Source: Micrasema longulum (taxonomy: Eukaryota; Arthropoda; Insecta; Trichoptera; Brachycentridae). Taken from it: a stretch of DNA of 64,000 nucleotides. Below the pieces are notes generated by a model, which did not search any database, was not told where the DNA came from, and saw nothing but the letters and a program-made list of their open reading frames with translations. This document shows, one piece after another, positions 10,305 through 22,070 of this stretch (positions are counted from its first letter, which is position 1; the number at the start of each line of letters is the position of its first letter). The stretch spans positions 1-64,000 of the forward strand of contig JAGVSM010003564.1 of assembly GCA_022494885.1 (NCBI GenBank), in the 5' to 3' direction. Both the position numbers and the translations under genes were made by a program.

Positions 10305-12967
10305 TATTATTTTGTGCATTAATAATCTGGTGTACACTTTTTTAAACTCTTAAAATACTATGCTATAAAATTATTTTACACGGGGTGATGAACAATCTTG
10401 TTACCTTAAGCAAAAGACGGAATATTCTGGAGTTCAGACAATTGAAAAAAAAAACATCGAAACGTTTTGTTAAACATATAAAATATAATTTGGATTTTTC
10501 ATAAATATGCCTATCGTATAACTAACGTGCACTCCCGTTTACTACCAGTAACCGGCTGATAAAACGAATTTCTTATTTTGTTATAGTCTCTCTCGCACAA
10601 ACGCCGGTCAGAGGTCAAACAACGTTTCTGTCTTCCTTCATATGCATTCTATTCTCGTGCTCTTTCTTATACAGTAAAACAGATTTAAAATGGTATTAGC
10701 ATTACTTTCATTCGTATAATTATTTTTCGCATAGTAAGGATAAATATTTTTCGCATTAAAATCTAGCATTTGAAAAATGTACTTTCCGTATCCGATGTGA
10801 AAATTTCCATTTGAATATTACAAAAAAAAAACAACCTTATAATTTAAATTAATGAGAGGTATATATCAAGACTCGTATCTTATCTAGACTCGCGTTACAC
10901 CACAGCCAGACAATATTTAAACACGTTTTTAAAATTCTTAACCAAATGTGTGAATTGTACTTTAATTGGCAGTCGTGCTGCATTGTACATTTCAATAAAA
11001 TAAATAAATAAATAAGGAGGATAAAACATTTTGAAAAAACGTTATAGATTCGTATATGCATCCGTAATTTTTTTTTTTTTTTTTTGCGGGAATTTAAAAA
11101 AAAATTGTTTAGAATTTAAAAAATAAAAAAAAAAGAAAAAAAAATTTAAAAAAATGCAAAACTTGATGCAACTAGATTTACTTGATAAGCTTCTAGATTC
11201 ATGCCACCAGTTTTTTTTTCGAAATGTGATCTATCCAATCATATGTGTTCCAATCAACTATGTACGTTAAGTGCACAAATTTCTCTAATTTAAGTAAGGC
11301 TTAAACAAGCATCATCGACGAAATTGAGAAAAGAGTGCTGCGGACAGCTTGCCATACTGTATAATATGGTAGGTAGCCTTGGCATATTTGTTCTGAAATA
11401 AGGTAATTCAGAAGCTCGAAAAATGTACTTTATTGGACTGAGGTAAGAGAGAAGTGGATTTTTCACTGAATGGGATTAAATTGATTGGGCATAATCAATT
11501 CGCCGAAATTTTAATCCAGTGTCTTTATTGAAATCATGATTACTTTTTCTCGGGTGGTTTGCGAATTCAGAAAAAATATTTTTATTTAGGCACCTCGGGT
11601 GTTCTTTTACTCTAATATTAAAGTTTCTTTTGGTTTTTCCAATGTAGATTGAATCGCAATCATTGCAATTTAATTAGTATATACCAGATTTATTATATTT
11701 ATGGCCTGATTTATTTATTTTATTGGCAGCATTATGAAAAAATTAAACCGGAAAGAATTTATAAGTTAAATATACCTTGAGAAAGAAGCCTGTTTAGCTT
11801 TAAAACCGGTAGGTGGAAAAAAAATCAATGGTGAAAACAAAGTTCTTTTAATTATTTTATTAGAAAGGATTTTGTTTGGTTGTTTGTTTTGAGATATTTT
11901 ATTCCTCTTAGAGATGTTCAATTTAAAAATCTCTAATTAAAAGCATAAATAAGATTACGTTCTACGTCAGTTACGAGTGTTAATTTTACATGTAAGTACA
12001 AATTCAACATGATATAAGGCGGCATCTTGTGTATAATTACTCTCGAATATCATTAGAGACATCAAAAATAATTTCTCAAAGTTTCGTCCCGTCTCTTTGT
12101 AAGTTCTTGGTTGAAATTGTGTCTAATTTCTATACATTAGTTCTCCCCTTCCGACTCTCCCTCTTGTCGTATTCCTCCGCTAAGTTGGGTTTAGTCCGGG
12201 AAATTATTCAAAGCACCAACTCATTAACTAATGGTTGATTTCCACCATATTGCCACGGCTTTTTAATTTAGCCGTACCACCTAATTCCGTAGGCGGCCAT
12301 TACGACAGATGGCCGACAAATTTAAGCGATCCGGTGTTATTAAAACGCTTTAATCACAGTCGTAAGAGTTATTTATCGGCTTTCATATCTGTAATATTTT
12401 ACATAAAATACAAAAGCGTAATGTCAAATTCCGTTTAAGTTCCCGTGGATCGACTACAATGAAAGCACCCACCCCTTTGCCGAAACTGTTTATAAAGACT
12501 GTCTTTCTTCAGTTTCGCATATTCACTATCCATTCTTTAATATTTCTTCACAATAAAACCGCGAAAATAACAAAAAACTTTGAAAGCTTTCATTATACCC
12601 CTTACTGCAGTATTGTCAATTTGTTGCCAATCAAGTACACATGGTCAGTACAATCACCTTTTTCTAATTTCCCAGGATGGACCGACTATAAGGCAATTGA
12701 AATAAGTAAAACCTTTGTTATCGTTAGATTTTAAATAAAATAAATTTGTAAATACTAAACCAAAAGTCACCCGCCTTGCTGCTTTAAAGCTCTTACTCTA
12801 TTAACGAATTTCCAATTTTTTCTTTAAATTAATTTCGAAACAGAGATATTATTGAACAATAAAAAAAATACTTTGTTACCTCTTTTCAGATCCTCGTAAT
12901 GCTAGGCAACTTTTTATCGATAACAAACAGAATTTTTATTTTTTTATTTTGAAAAATACATTACTGA
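10305..12967. other. Unassigned intergenic DNA
   Basis: Nothing recognised over 2.6 kb apart from a T-run (about 11069-11086) and A-rich low complexity to 11155. Three successive + frames (12029-12238, 12235-12438, 12459-12734) lie in GC-richer sequence. They have no domain, shared splice pattern or repeat counterpart in the window, so I do not call them genes. Confidence 0.4.
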
Positions 12968-13273
12968 CTAATTATTTGTCGGTATGTAAAACACTGAATA
13001 GACAAAAAGTCTATTAATATCTGTGGTGTTAACATAAGTAATGTGCGTTTTTTTTCCAAATGAAGAGAAAAGCAATGTAGTCTTCTTCATTATTTTCCAA
13101 CAAACACGTAAATTATTTACAGCATCTTCGCCGTACACTGCGCAAATATTGCGAGCAGCTTTGGAAACTTTATTACCGCTATTGAACGTGAACCGAAGAA
13201 GGTGTCGAAAATGCTCACTTTCGTCTACTTGACATTCTATTTTGAAGGCTTTTAAGCAAATACAATATAACAT
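12968..13273 (-). pseudogene. mariner transposase N-terminal fragment
   Basis: The minus frame reads QVDESEHFRHLLRFTFNSGN, then KVSKAARNICAVYGEDAV. This matches the first helix-turn-helix of mariner transposases (HFRHLLLFxFNRGxKAxEAARNICAVYGEDA). After EDAV the similarity stops and no DD34D catalytic region follows. A plus-strand relative at 21038-21175 breaks at the same point. It is a short remnant of a roughly 345-residue protein. Confidence 0.82.
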
Positions 13274-13479
13274 ATAACATAAAAATTAACACAATATCTT
13301 GAAGAGCAGAAAATTATCTTTCGAATGATCTATATCATTTTGTTACTTTTTGTGCTCATTTTTAAATTTGGGAAAAAAACTGATTCATTTATGTTAACGT
13401 CCAATAGTTTATACATAAATATATTAATTAGATTTATTCTAAACGGTTTTTTCTAAGCAGATGAACTTCTTTTTAAAGA

Positions 13480-14224
13480 TGGCGCCTATTCAGTTATAAA
13501 ATCTCTAGCTGAATGATAATTAACTTTCTCATTCAAGCTTTCGTTCGTAAAACATCAAAGCAAAAAATAACAAATACCTAATACAAAGAAAAATACAAAA
13601 TGCCCCAAATACAATTCACACAATGCCTAATTTTCCGACCAAAAGAATTTCTTGTTTTATTAAACGAATATTCGACCTTTGGGGAGAATCAGAACCTAAA
13701 AAACAGCCAAGGCAAAATAAAAATTCTCGGGAATTTCCTCAACAGCAAAAATAGAACAAAAACAGGTGGAAAAGAATTTTCACAATCAGTTTAAAGGTGG
13801 CTAAAGGGAGGAAATAGGGAGTGTAATTATAAGTTTTTTAGGTGAACTGAATGTAAATGCAAAGGAAAGGGAAAATTTGCGAAGAAGGCGACGTGGTGAA
13901 AAGAAAAATGTAAAAAAAGTTAATGTCACACGGCACAATAGAAAACCTGGTGAAGAAAACATTTCAAAGTCTTAATTCTAAATTAATTGCAATTTGCGAT
14001 TTCAGGCGACTTCTTTCGGTAATGGTTCAGGATGATGAAGATATTTTTATATGAAAGAATTCAGGAAACTTGACCTAAATTGACAATACTGAAACTGAAA
14101 AACTTTTGGACATATTTTTAAAACGTTACAACAGCCTTTTAAAGCTCGCCCGATTTTCTTTACGTTTTTTTTTTAATAATTTGTGGCATAAATTATGTTT
14201 TATGCTCCCCTCCCCACACAGTAG
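13480..14224. other. Unassigned AT-rich DNA
   Basis: No gene or repeat recognised. A 64-codon frame (13600-13794) has no features. Confidence 0.4.
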
Positions 14225-14505
14225 TTACTTACTTGCTGTTTGGTAAATAACAGCATTTATCGCTATATTTCCTGGCCGATTACCTTTCTTTCTCATTCTT
14301 CCCTTGACCCATCCTTATGGTACCTACCTGACGTCAAGATAGAAGAAATTCAAAACTAGAAGATTTATATTTGGAACGAAACACACAACATTTTTAAAAT
14401 AACATCACATAGCATAAAAAGTTCTTGAATTCGTCGCGCGTTGTTGTAAACATCGTTACATTTCACGGTTCATTTTATCATCCAGTGCCCGAAAGTGAAA
14501 AACCA
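14225..14505 (+). repeat. Family I dispersed repeat, copy 2
   Basis: Same orientation and order as 5398-5690: AAATAACAGCAT, CCTGGCCGATTACCTTTC, CATCCTTATGGTACCTACC, TCGTCGCGCGTTGTTG, CATCCAGTGCCCG. Differences are scattered, as expected of an old dispersed repeat. Confidence 0.7.
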
Positions 14506-15614
14506 TAGAATTAAGAATAGTCCCGAAACCGCATACGAACATCAAACAGAATACGACTAAAATGCTCATAAATGAGTAGTTTTACGTTTGGACCCATTAG
14601 TTTCTTTGTAGACGTCGCTCAGTACGCAACTCCTGATTTGAATTCAACTTTGCCGTGTTGTGTACTTTTAAAGTGCAGAAATACTACTAGAATCTTAAAG
14701 AAACAGGATGCAATCACATTACATGTATAATTAGCAAATGAATGTGTAAGTTGCAAATACATTACATAAAAATTGAATAATTTTTCCATCTTTCAGGTTG
14801 TCGAAGAAATCAAAATGGACATTTCGTTAGTGTTGCCAGAGTAGTATTTTTTTACCCTACTTTGCACATCCGATGAGAGAACTAATGAAAATTAGACCTC
14901 GGATTAAACAACTCTGTGGTGGACATTTGATCGACATTATCTTTTAAACATCAAATATTATTTGATATGATATAAAAATATCCGTTTTATGTAAAATAAA
15001 ATTTGTTTTTCGTTTTAAGTTTAAAGTTCACTAATTCAATTACTCTTATTAAATGACCCTTTACTTATCCACTTTTCTGTGTTTTAATATTTCCGCGTGC
15101 ACAATACAATTTTAGAGAAATTAACAGATTGCATTTTTTTAACCTTACATTTGTGTTATAATTATATTTTTTATCGCTACGGCATCACGAATGCGTGCAG
15201 CGAAAGTGGGATATATTGGGGGATTTTTGGACACAGTCCGATGTGTTCAAATATGATTCTACGCTCCTTCTAGACTATTCTTAATTTCATAATTTTGGCT
15301 ATCGAATCAGGCTCGTCTATTATAAGCATCATGGCAATTCATTTCACTTTTATTTTGAAGTCAGAAAAGTACACCAATGCCACCTTGCCACAAGTGAACT
15401 ATTGGGAGCATCATTACGAACTTTTATCTCCACTTATTATTTCAAGGGCACTCCAACCACCCTTGAACTAGTGACAGAGGCTACTGGGTTCCAGAGTTTA
15501 GCAAGAAAGTTTTCCAACGTGAGAAGAAAGCTGAATTTGATTGTTCCTATAAAATGTCTGTATAATACGGATCAGAATTCGACTCAAATTCGAAAATATT
15601 GTGTCGTATACACA
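14506..15614. other. Unassigned AT-rich DNA
   Basis: No recognisable gene. A 72-codon frame (15402-15620) shows no domain. Confidence 0.4.
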
Positions 15615-16068
15615 AATTGAACCTAGTTATGCAGAAAACAGCCAGTCCACAATTTTGAAAAAATGAGACATTTACGTTATCGGGTGCAGTAAGGTCAAAT
15701 AAATATTCTGCTAAAAACAGCTAGACCGCTTTCATACAAAAAAAGTGTATTAATCACCATCTGAAAATGGTGTCGATCACAAAAATAGCATTTCTTAATT
15801 TTGAAAAACACCCACAGCACTAGAAAAATATCATGGTACTATAAAAATCATTGAAATTGGTCAATTACATAATAATATTCCTAATTGTAAAATATAAAAA
15901 ATAATTTATTCATTTTTTATCATTTGTTAAAGTCGAAAACCAACATTCCAACTGTTGTGTAGATGCGATTATTCTTTCTTTTTCTTTCAACATCATTTTC
16001 ACAAAGGTGCTATTATCTCAATTGCACTTGTCTGTGGCTAGCTGCTTTCTGCATAACTACGTTCAATT
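15615..16068. mobile_element. Candidate MITE with ~30-bp terminal inverted repeats
   Basis: The left end AATTGAACCTAGTTATGCAG, followed by AAAACAGCCAG, is the reverse complement (about four mismatches) of the right end CTAGCTGCTTTCTGCATAAC, followed by TACGTTCAATT. The unit is about 454 bp, is AT-rich and has no coding frame. I could not settle a target duplication, so the exact ends are provisional. Confidence 0.55.
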
Positions 16069-16239
16069 GGCCTTAAATATTGTATGCGAACGCAAAATTC
16101 TAGAAAACTTCATAATTTTGAATTAACTTTTTAGTCTGATTTCGCACATGCATACTAATACTCAGGAGTTATTACTCCATATGAGAAAAACCCACTGTCC
16201 CCCCTACTCGATTACCTTAAAAATACAATTCACTTACAA

Positions 16240-16645
16240 AAGTACGATACAAAATTTCTTGCAACAGAGGGAAAACATTTTTGAGATGGGAATATGGAAG
16301 TCTTGGCATACAGGACTTATGATCAGTTGTTGGCTGGTTTTAGTGTCCATTTTACACACTGTGTAACATTCACCATTCTGCCCATGTTTAAACATCCACA
16401 TTTCCTCAACTCTTCCATCTGTTGACTTTTGTGAAGTAAAAGAACTGAAACCTTCATTATGTGGGTGAGATTCATCCGACTGAACCAATTCACCTACTGG
16501 GCAACGCCTGAAAATAATTTTCCAATTTTCATACTTTTTCTTTTACCAGTTAGTTGATTCAACAATTGTTTGAGTATATTCAGCCTGTCTGCAAACATTT
16601 GGACATACTTGACGAATTTTCTGTACGAAAGTGTATTTGAAGAAA
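16240..16645 (-). repeat. Family F foldback repeat, copy F3
   Basis: Runs from TTTCTTGCAACAGAGGGAAAAC through CATCCACATTTCCTCAACTC, GTGAGATTCATCCGACTGAACC and GCAACGCCTGAAAAT to a shortened Y module (TTCAGCCTGTCTGCAAACAT, then TTGGACATAC). GTACGA words flank it (16240 and 16622). Only one X arm is present, so this copy lacks the foldback. Confidence 0.75.
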
Positions 16646-16702
16646 AATTTATATTTTCATCGTCGGAAACGTGAAGTTGGAAATGTCTAAAACTACAATT
16701 CA

Positions 16703-16795
16703 TTTAAAGTTTTTTTTATTTATTTATTTTAAATCTTGAAATAGGACACACGTAAACATATTTGATCATTACGATGACAAGAGACCTCATATGTT
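16703..16795 (-). mobile_element. LINE 3' tail fragment (same family as 17412-18260)
   Basis: TTTATTTATTTATTTTAAATCTTGAAATAGGACACACGT on + is close to TTTATTTATTTATATAAATC..AAAGTAGGGCACACAT at 17413-17450. On minus it is the 3' end of a LINE finishing in AAATAAATAAA. Confidence 0.55.
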
Positions 16796-17411
16796 CTTTA
16801 ACACGAATATCCTACTATACGACGTTCCATTCACCCTAAACCCAATTAATTTACGCCCTTCCCTTCATCCCCTCTTTCTGTTTACAATTTTTTTCATAAA
16901 TATTTTTAAACATTCAGTATTTATTTTTACTCATAATTTGCGCGCGCGAAGACCCAAACGTTTGTGCATAACGCGTATTCCTCATTGCGCATGCTCGCAA
17001 ATTAATTTTAAATCTGAAAATAATAAGTTTCCAGGTTTCTTGCTCGGAATTATATTCAAATTTCTAAGCGATTTCTCGTTCATTTTTCTTATCCATGTAA
17101 TAGGGCCAGTCTTCCTTAATCCTCCGATAACAGTTTCGCGATAAAACTATCACGTTAAGTTTTTGGCGAGTAATCTTTCGAATTGTTAAGTGACATTTAA
17201 AGCCATCAGATCGCCATCAATTTCGTTTGTTACTTTAACTTTCTTTGAGCGTTCTTTTATGTCTTGTTCCCACCCTCCGTTATTCAATTAAAATAGGCAA
17301 TGTTTTTATTTTGGTTTATTATGCCGAGTGCCGGTGTTCCTTTTTGCCGAAGTTTCGGACAACATCGCAGCATCCATCATCTTGACTGATATAACCTTTT
17401 ATGTGTTGATG
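16796..17411. other. Unassigned DNA between LINE fragments
   Basis: Includes a 117-codon + frame (16791-17144) rich in F, I and L, as expected of AT-rich DNA. No domain is recognised. Confidence 0.35.
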
Positions 17412-18260
17412 TATTTTATTTATTTATATAAATCTTAAAGTAGGGCACACATATTCTACATATTGTTATGTGTGTTCTAATAATAACATTGCAAATATAT
17501 TTCAATAATAAATTGTTTATCACATATGTCTTGACCATTATTTTAAATTTTGATATGTTTTTTTCTTCATAAATATTTTTTTCCATTTCGTAATACTTTT
17601 AATTGCTTTAAATAAAATAGAATTTTGTGACTTTGCCTTTTTCCTAAATGGAAGTCTAATTTTGTTCTTTTCTCTAGTATTGTGATCGTGTTCATGCTGG
17701 TTCCGATCAATTTTTTTCCAAAATTCTGTTTTTTTATAGAGTTTATAATTTTATGAACAAATATCATTGTATTGTAAAATATTCTTTATTTATATGTTAA
17801 TAATTTAATATCATTTACCATCGACTTTACCCTCGTGTATCTGTTTTTTTTTTCAAAATGATTCTAAAGGCTTTATTTTGTAATATAGTTAGTTTATCCA
17901 TGTTTCCTTTGTTTGATAAAAATAAAATGCTACTACAGTAGTTAACGTGTGGTTCAATAATTGCTTTGTAAATAGTTTTGCAAGAGTCCTTATCAATAAA
18001 TCTTCTGATCCTTCCCAAAATTGATATTTTTTTTGCAATCTTATTTATTACCATCTTAGCGTTTCGGTGAAATGTAAGTTTTGAATCCAACATAACACCT
18101 AAATATTTAATTTCAATGACTTCATTAAGTTTTTCATTTTCTATTACAATTGATGGTGTAATTTCTATTCTTTTGTTTCCTATATTCATATATTTAGTTT
18201 TGTTAACATTTAATTTTAATTTATTAATTTTTAGCCACAGTGATACATCTATCTTAATAT
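17412..18260 (-). pseudogene. LINE reverse-transcriptase C-terminal half (minus strand)
   Basis: Reading minus from about 18255: KIDVSLWLKINKLKLNVNKT, then KYMNIGNKRIEI, VIEIKYLGVMLDSKLTFHRN, YKAIIEPHVNYCSSILFLSN and NKAFRIILKK. This is the canonical end of the reverse transcriptase domain (KxKYLGVxxDxxLxxxxH) and the thumb of Jockey/CR1-like LINEs. A frameshift near 17770-17827 separates it from the C-terminal tail in another frame (17567-17767). The 3' UTR ends at about 17412 with AAATAAATAAA on minus. It is 5'-truncated and inactive. Confidence 0.85.
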
Positions 18261-18404
18261 TGTGTCTGTGTCCGGAGAATACAGTTCTGCGTGTGAAATA
18301 GAACCAGAATTTATATTCGTCTTATGACGAGTGTTTACAATTCGATGGCTACTCTCCGGTATTATTATTGCAATTATTTTTTTAAAATAAAACATAGGAG
18401 TCAA

Positions 18405-19516
18405 CCTTTACTGACGCTTCAAAAAGTATTACGATAGTTATTAACTGGCTTGAAACAAATTTACTTAGTTTTAATCAAGAAAAAACCATGTCTTTGCCTT
18501 TTCAAATCTCAATCAAAAGTAGACCTTCACATAATTTGTCAATTAAAAGCCATGATTTAAAATTGTAATAAGTGCAACAACATAAGTTCAGGGGAAAGCT
18601 ATACATATTTGAGTATATACATAGATTATAGGCTAAAATGGAAAAAACATAAACCTAAACTAACAGTTAAACTCAGATATTTATCTTATGTTTTCCAAAG
18701 ACTAAAAAATATCTTTTAAAAAAAAAAAAAAAAATTGCATATTACGCTTTAATTCAATCTTCAATAACATATGGTATAATAGGGTGGAGAAGAATCTTGG
18801 ACGTGCAAAGTCGCTCAATAGAAATTGCACAGAAAAATATAATTAAGGTTATTTACAAAAAACATAGACGATTTCCTAGTAATAAATTAAACGTAGAGAG
18901 TGGACTCCTTAGTTTTAGAAAAAAATATTTATTTCAGTGCATGAAATATGTTTACTTGAATGGACAATTGTTTAGTAATAATTTTAACCGTGTTAGTAAT
19001 AGATCCGATGGTGTACTGTCAGTTCCAGGATGCAGAACTAAGTTCTCACAGAGGCACTCCTTACATGTTGGTCCAAGATACTTCAATCTTCTAACTAAGG
19101 AAAAACAAAACATTAAATCACTGGTACAGTTTAAAGTAGGTTTGAGGTCTTGGATTAGCATGGAAGTAACAGATAGACATATTCTTTTTAAAATATATAT
19201 ATACATATACAATAATAATAATTTTAAAAAATAAAAAATATGCATACTGCAAATAAATAATGTTTTCGTAATATCAGCATATGTTAATTTGGATTTTCTT
19301 TTCTTTTTCTTTTCTTTTCTTCTCATAGTCAAGTCACACACCATATTAATAAGCTATAAACTTTTAATAATTAAAAAAGGAATGGCCCGCGCTCAGACGC
19401 TGAAGTCTGTGTGGGCATTTTTTCCAATTTGTGTTATGGCTTAATTTTAAGATGTATTTTTCTAAATTGTATTTTTGTAATTATATTTCTATGTAAATAT
19501 ATATGTATGGAAAAAT

Positions 19517-19548
<32 letters not shown>

Positions 19549-19552
19549 AAAC
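18405..19552 (+). pseudogene. LINE-2 copy B: RT thumb to 3' poly-A tail
   Basis: The + translation starts DASKSITIVINWLETNLLSF, a typical post-catalytic reverse transcriptase segment, with several stops and an internal A-run (about 18717-18734). It continues in a 145-codon frame (18797-19234): AQKNIIKVIYKKHRRFPSN, RTKFSQRHSLHVGPRYFNLL. The 3' UTR shares the hairpin (19385-19416) and tail with copy A, and the element ends in a long A-run (about 19531-19552). It serves as the reference for the nested copy at 511-1496. Confidence 0.85.
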
Positions 19553-19925
19553 CCTGAAAAGTGAAATCAAGTAGGAATAACTCAGTCTCGTGGTTAGCCC
19601 ATCCACCTTAAATTAAATTAATGAACTTAAATATACAGCTTCGCCACTAGCCGCGCCTGCTCCTGCTTCATTAATTTACAGACGATCAACTATGAATTAA
19701 TATCATAATGGAAAATTTATATAGCACAATTTTCATAATATAATACATCAAGCGCGCTTTACAAAACGGATTCTATGCAATATTGATTTTAATTTCACTT
19801 TAAATTGAAGTTCAGAAAACAAATTATTTTGTCAGCACATGCTCGAGATTTATTCAAATTTCAATTTTATAACAGCGTGAATTTACAAATATGCAACTGA
19901 TTTACAGTATACATTAAATATAATA
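19553..19925. other. Unassigned AT-rich DNA
   Basis: No feature recognised between the LINE-2 tail and the next family F copy. Confidence 0.4.
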
Positions 19926-20330
19926 AGTAGATATAAATAATGTTTTAAGTATGTCCAAATGCTTGCAGACTGGCTAGATTTTCTCCCCAGGGAGTTGTTC
20001 ATATTTAAATTTGTTGCAACTCGACTCGCTAGACCCCCTAGGGAGAAAATCCAGCCAGTCTGCAAGCATTTGGACATACTCAAAACATTGTTGAATTAAC
20101 TATTTGGTACAAGAAGAAGAAGTCTACAAAATTGGAAAATTGTTTTCAGGCGTTGCCTAGTAGGTGAATTGGTTCCGCCGGATGAATCTCACCCACATGA
20201 TAAAGGTTTCAGCTCTTTTACTTCACAAAAGTCAACAGATGGAAGAGTTGAGGAAATGTGGATGTTCAAACACAAGTAGAATGGTGAATGTTACACCGTG
20301 TCTAAAGTGGCCACTTAAACCTGCAATCTG
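19926..20330 (+). repeat. Family F foldback repeat, copy F4 (left part)
   Basis: Module Y occurs first in inverted orientation (AGTATGTCCAAATGCTTGCAG ... CCCAGGGAGTTG), then directly (CCCCTAGGGAGAAAATCCAG ... CAAAACATTGTTGAATT). The full core follows (TTCAGGCGTTGCCTAGTAGG, GGATGAATCTCACCCACATG, CAACAGATGGAAGAGTTGAG). The X module is interrupted at about 20331 by a LINE 3' end and resumes at 20672. Confidence 0.8.
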
Positions 20331-20671
20331 CTATTTATAAAATCTTCTAAGAGCAACTTTGGTTTTTATGCCCCAATGTCCAGAATGTGTAGATAAGTCA
20401 ATTCATCACATGACTTGGAATTTTTTGGGATAGATCTTCCGGCTTTTCGTAGATCTCTTCGCGACTAAACAGTGTGGGTTGAAGTTGGATTGGCATGGTT
20501 TAGCTCAAAGTTTTAGGTCTTTCGTTTTTTTGAATATATTGTATACAATTATTGTTTTGCCCTTGTTTGTCTTTGCTAAATAGTTTTATGTTCTTTTTGT
20601 TCAATTTCTTGCATTTCCGTTTCTTTATGTAACTGTTGTAATTGGCTTAGGCCGTATATATAATAAATAAA
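20331..20671 (+). mobile_element. LINE 3' end (same LINE as 220-510/1497-1591), inserted in family F
   Basis: AATCTGCTATTTATAAAATC, then ATGCCCCAATGTCCAGAATG, corresponds to 446-505 plus 1497-1591. This shows the uninterrupted order of that LINE. The 3' UTR (CGACTAAACAGTGTGGGTTG, TGTATACAATTATTGTTTTGCCC) matches 36968-37290 and ends TAATAAATAAATAA at about 20671. The insertion replaced a short part of the family F copy. Confidence 0.7.
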
Positions 20672-20755
20672 TAAGCCCTGTAAATGCCTAGACTTCCATA
20701 TTCCCTTCTCAAAAATTTTTTCCCTCTTTGTTGCAACAAATTGAAATAAGTAGAA
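20672..20755 (+). repeat. Family F copy F4 (right part, X module)
   Basis: GCCCTGTAAATGCCTAGACTTCC ... CTTTGTTGCAACAAATTGAA completes the copy beginning at 19926. Confidence 0.75.
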
Positions 20756-21037
20756 ATCTACTACCATATCTACTAAAGTAAGAACGTGATTATTTTTTGT
20801 CAGTATCCCTACTGATAATATTCACCGCACGCGCCTAGTTTTATCACTCCTGGCCTTAAGGTGACAAACTTTCCGTGTCCGCCTAGATTATGCTATTACC
20901 ATGCCTACTTTAATTGTAAATACTTTATTAGATTGTACAGGTTAAGACAATGCATTAAGTGCATTTAAAAAAATCTGCTTTACAAGATATTGTGTTTGCT
21001 TTTACGTTCCATGTATTATTTTATTTGATATGATAAA

Positions 21038-21175
21038 ATGGAATTTCAAGTAGACGAAAATGAGAATTTTCGACACCTCTTTCTGTTTGCGTTCAATCGA
21101 GGGAATAAAGCTGCCGAAACTACTCGCGGTATTTGCGTTGTGTACTTTGAAGATGCTATGTTTATTTTTTTTTAA
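21038..21175 (+). pseudogene. mariner transposase N-terminal fragment
   Basis: A 45-codon frame starts at ATG 21038: MEFQVDENENFRHLFLFAFN, then RGNKAAETTRGICVVYFEDA, ending at TAA (21173). This is the mariner N-terminal helix-turn-helix. It aligns residue for residue with the minus-strand fragment at 12968-13273 and likewise stops after EDA. No catalytic region follows; a SINE in the opposite orientation starts directly after the stop. Confidence 0.82.
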
Positions 21176-21320
21176 AGTGAGCATTTTCAACGAGTTGTAA
21201 ATAACTTACTTTTAGAAAATAGAAATCAAGTTGGGATAGAGTGGGGGTAGAGTGGGGGTGAACCTCGGGCCTCTAATCCGTGAGTCCGCAACATTAGCCG
21301 CGGGACCACAACCCGATTAT
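21176..21320 (-). mobile_element. SINE B copy (minus strand, 3'-truncated)
   Basis: On minus: ATCGGGTTGTGGTCCCGCGG, TGTTGCGGACTCACGG, GAGGTTCACCCCCACTCTA, then CAACTTGATTTCTATTTTC and GTTATTTACAACTCG. It matches SINE B at 36085 and 62950. The B-box equivalent is mutated (GGTTCACCCCC). Confidence 0.8.
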
Positions 21321-22070
21321 TGACTCATTTGTTATAAAATAATGAAGCAAAATAAATTATTGACCTTTTATTTTTCGTACTAACGTCTTGTTCTTTTTAT
21401 TTGGAAAAAACAGACACAACGTATGTTAACACCCAATACATCAATATTTAATGCCAATCCATAAGGGCTTTTCTAAGCCTATTAATTGGCTAAAACAAAA
21501 CAGAAACCCCTTCCATTCACTCGATTAATTTTTAGAAGTCTTGTGGCTTTTTCAGATCCGCACATTACAAGACAGTTTCAATATATTATGAATGTATTTA
21601 ATTACTACTTTTAATACACAATTTAGTTATTTAAAAAACGCATTCAAAAAGGTAATTATTTCTAATAAAACAATTAAAATATTTTGTTTGCGTTACCTAC
21701 ATTTAGAGTCATATTTTAAGATTACCCAAAGCGAGTTAACACTCGCGGCGTGCAAGCAATTATCTACAATAATTCAGACGGTAAAATATCCCATTAAAAA
21801 AATAATAAAATCAGTCAAAAATTTATTGCAGCAAACAAAATATAGCATTATAGTCATAAATTAAATAAATAATCCTGGATCCCTAAAAATCATGGTAATT
21901 CAGTTTGAACATACAATTTTCTAATGTTGAAATCTACGTAGACAGAGTTTATGAAATTATTGGCAAGTTGGCGTATCTTTTTATCTCGGCCTGATGACTA
22001 AAAATACAGTTAACTATCATTTGTTTCTTCGTTTGTTTAATGGAATATTCACTCAAATACATTGTTCTTA
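21321..22070. other. Unassigned AT-rich DNA
   Basis: No gene recognised. A 90-codon K/I/L-rich frame (21592-21864) has no domain. TATGTTAACACCCAATA near 21423 resembles TATGTTAACGTCCAATA near 13391, next to the other mariner fragment. Confidence 0.35.

Noticed and set aside
12029..12734. Three consecutive + ORFs
   Set aside because: Different frames, no domains, and amino-acid use as expected of AT-rich non-coding DNA.
16791..17144. 117-codon + ORF with hydrophobic residues
   Set aside because: F/I/L content reflects T-rich DNA; no signal peptide logic or repeat support.
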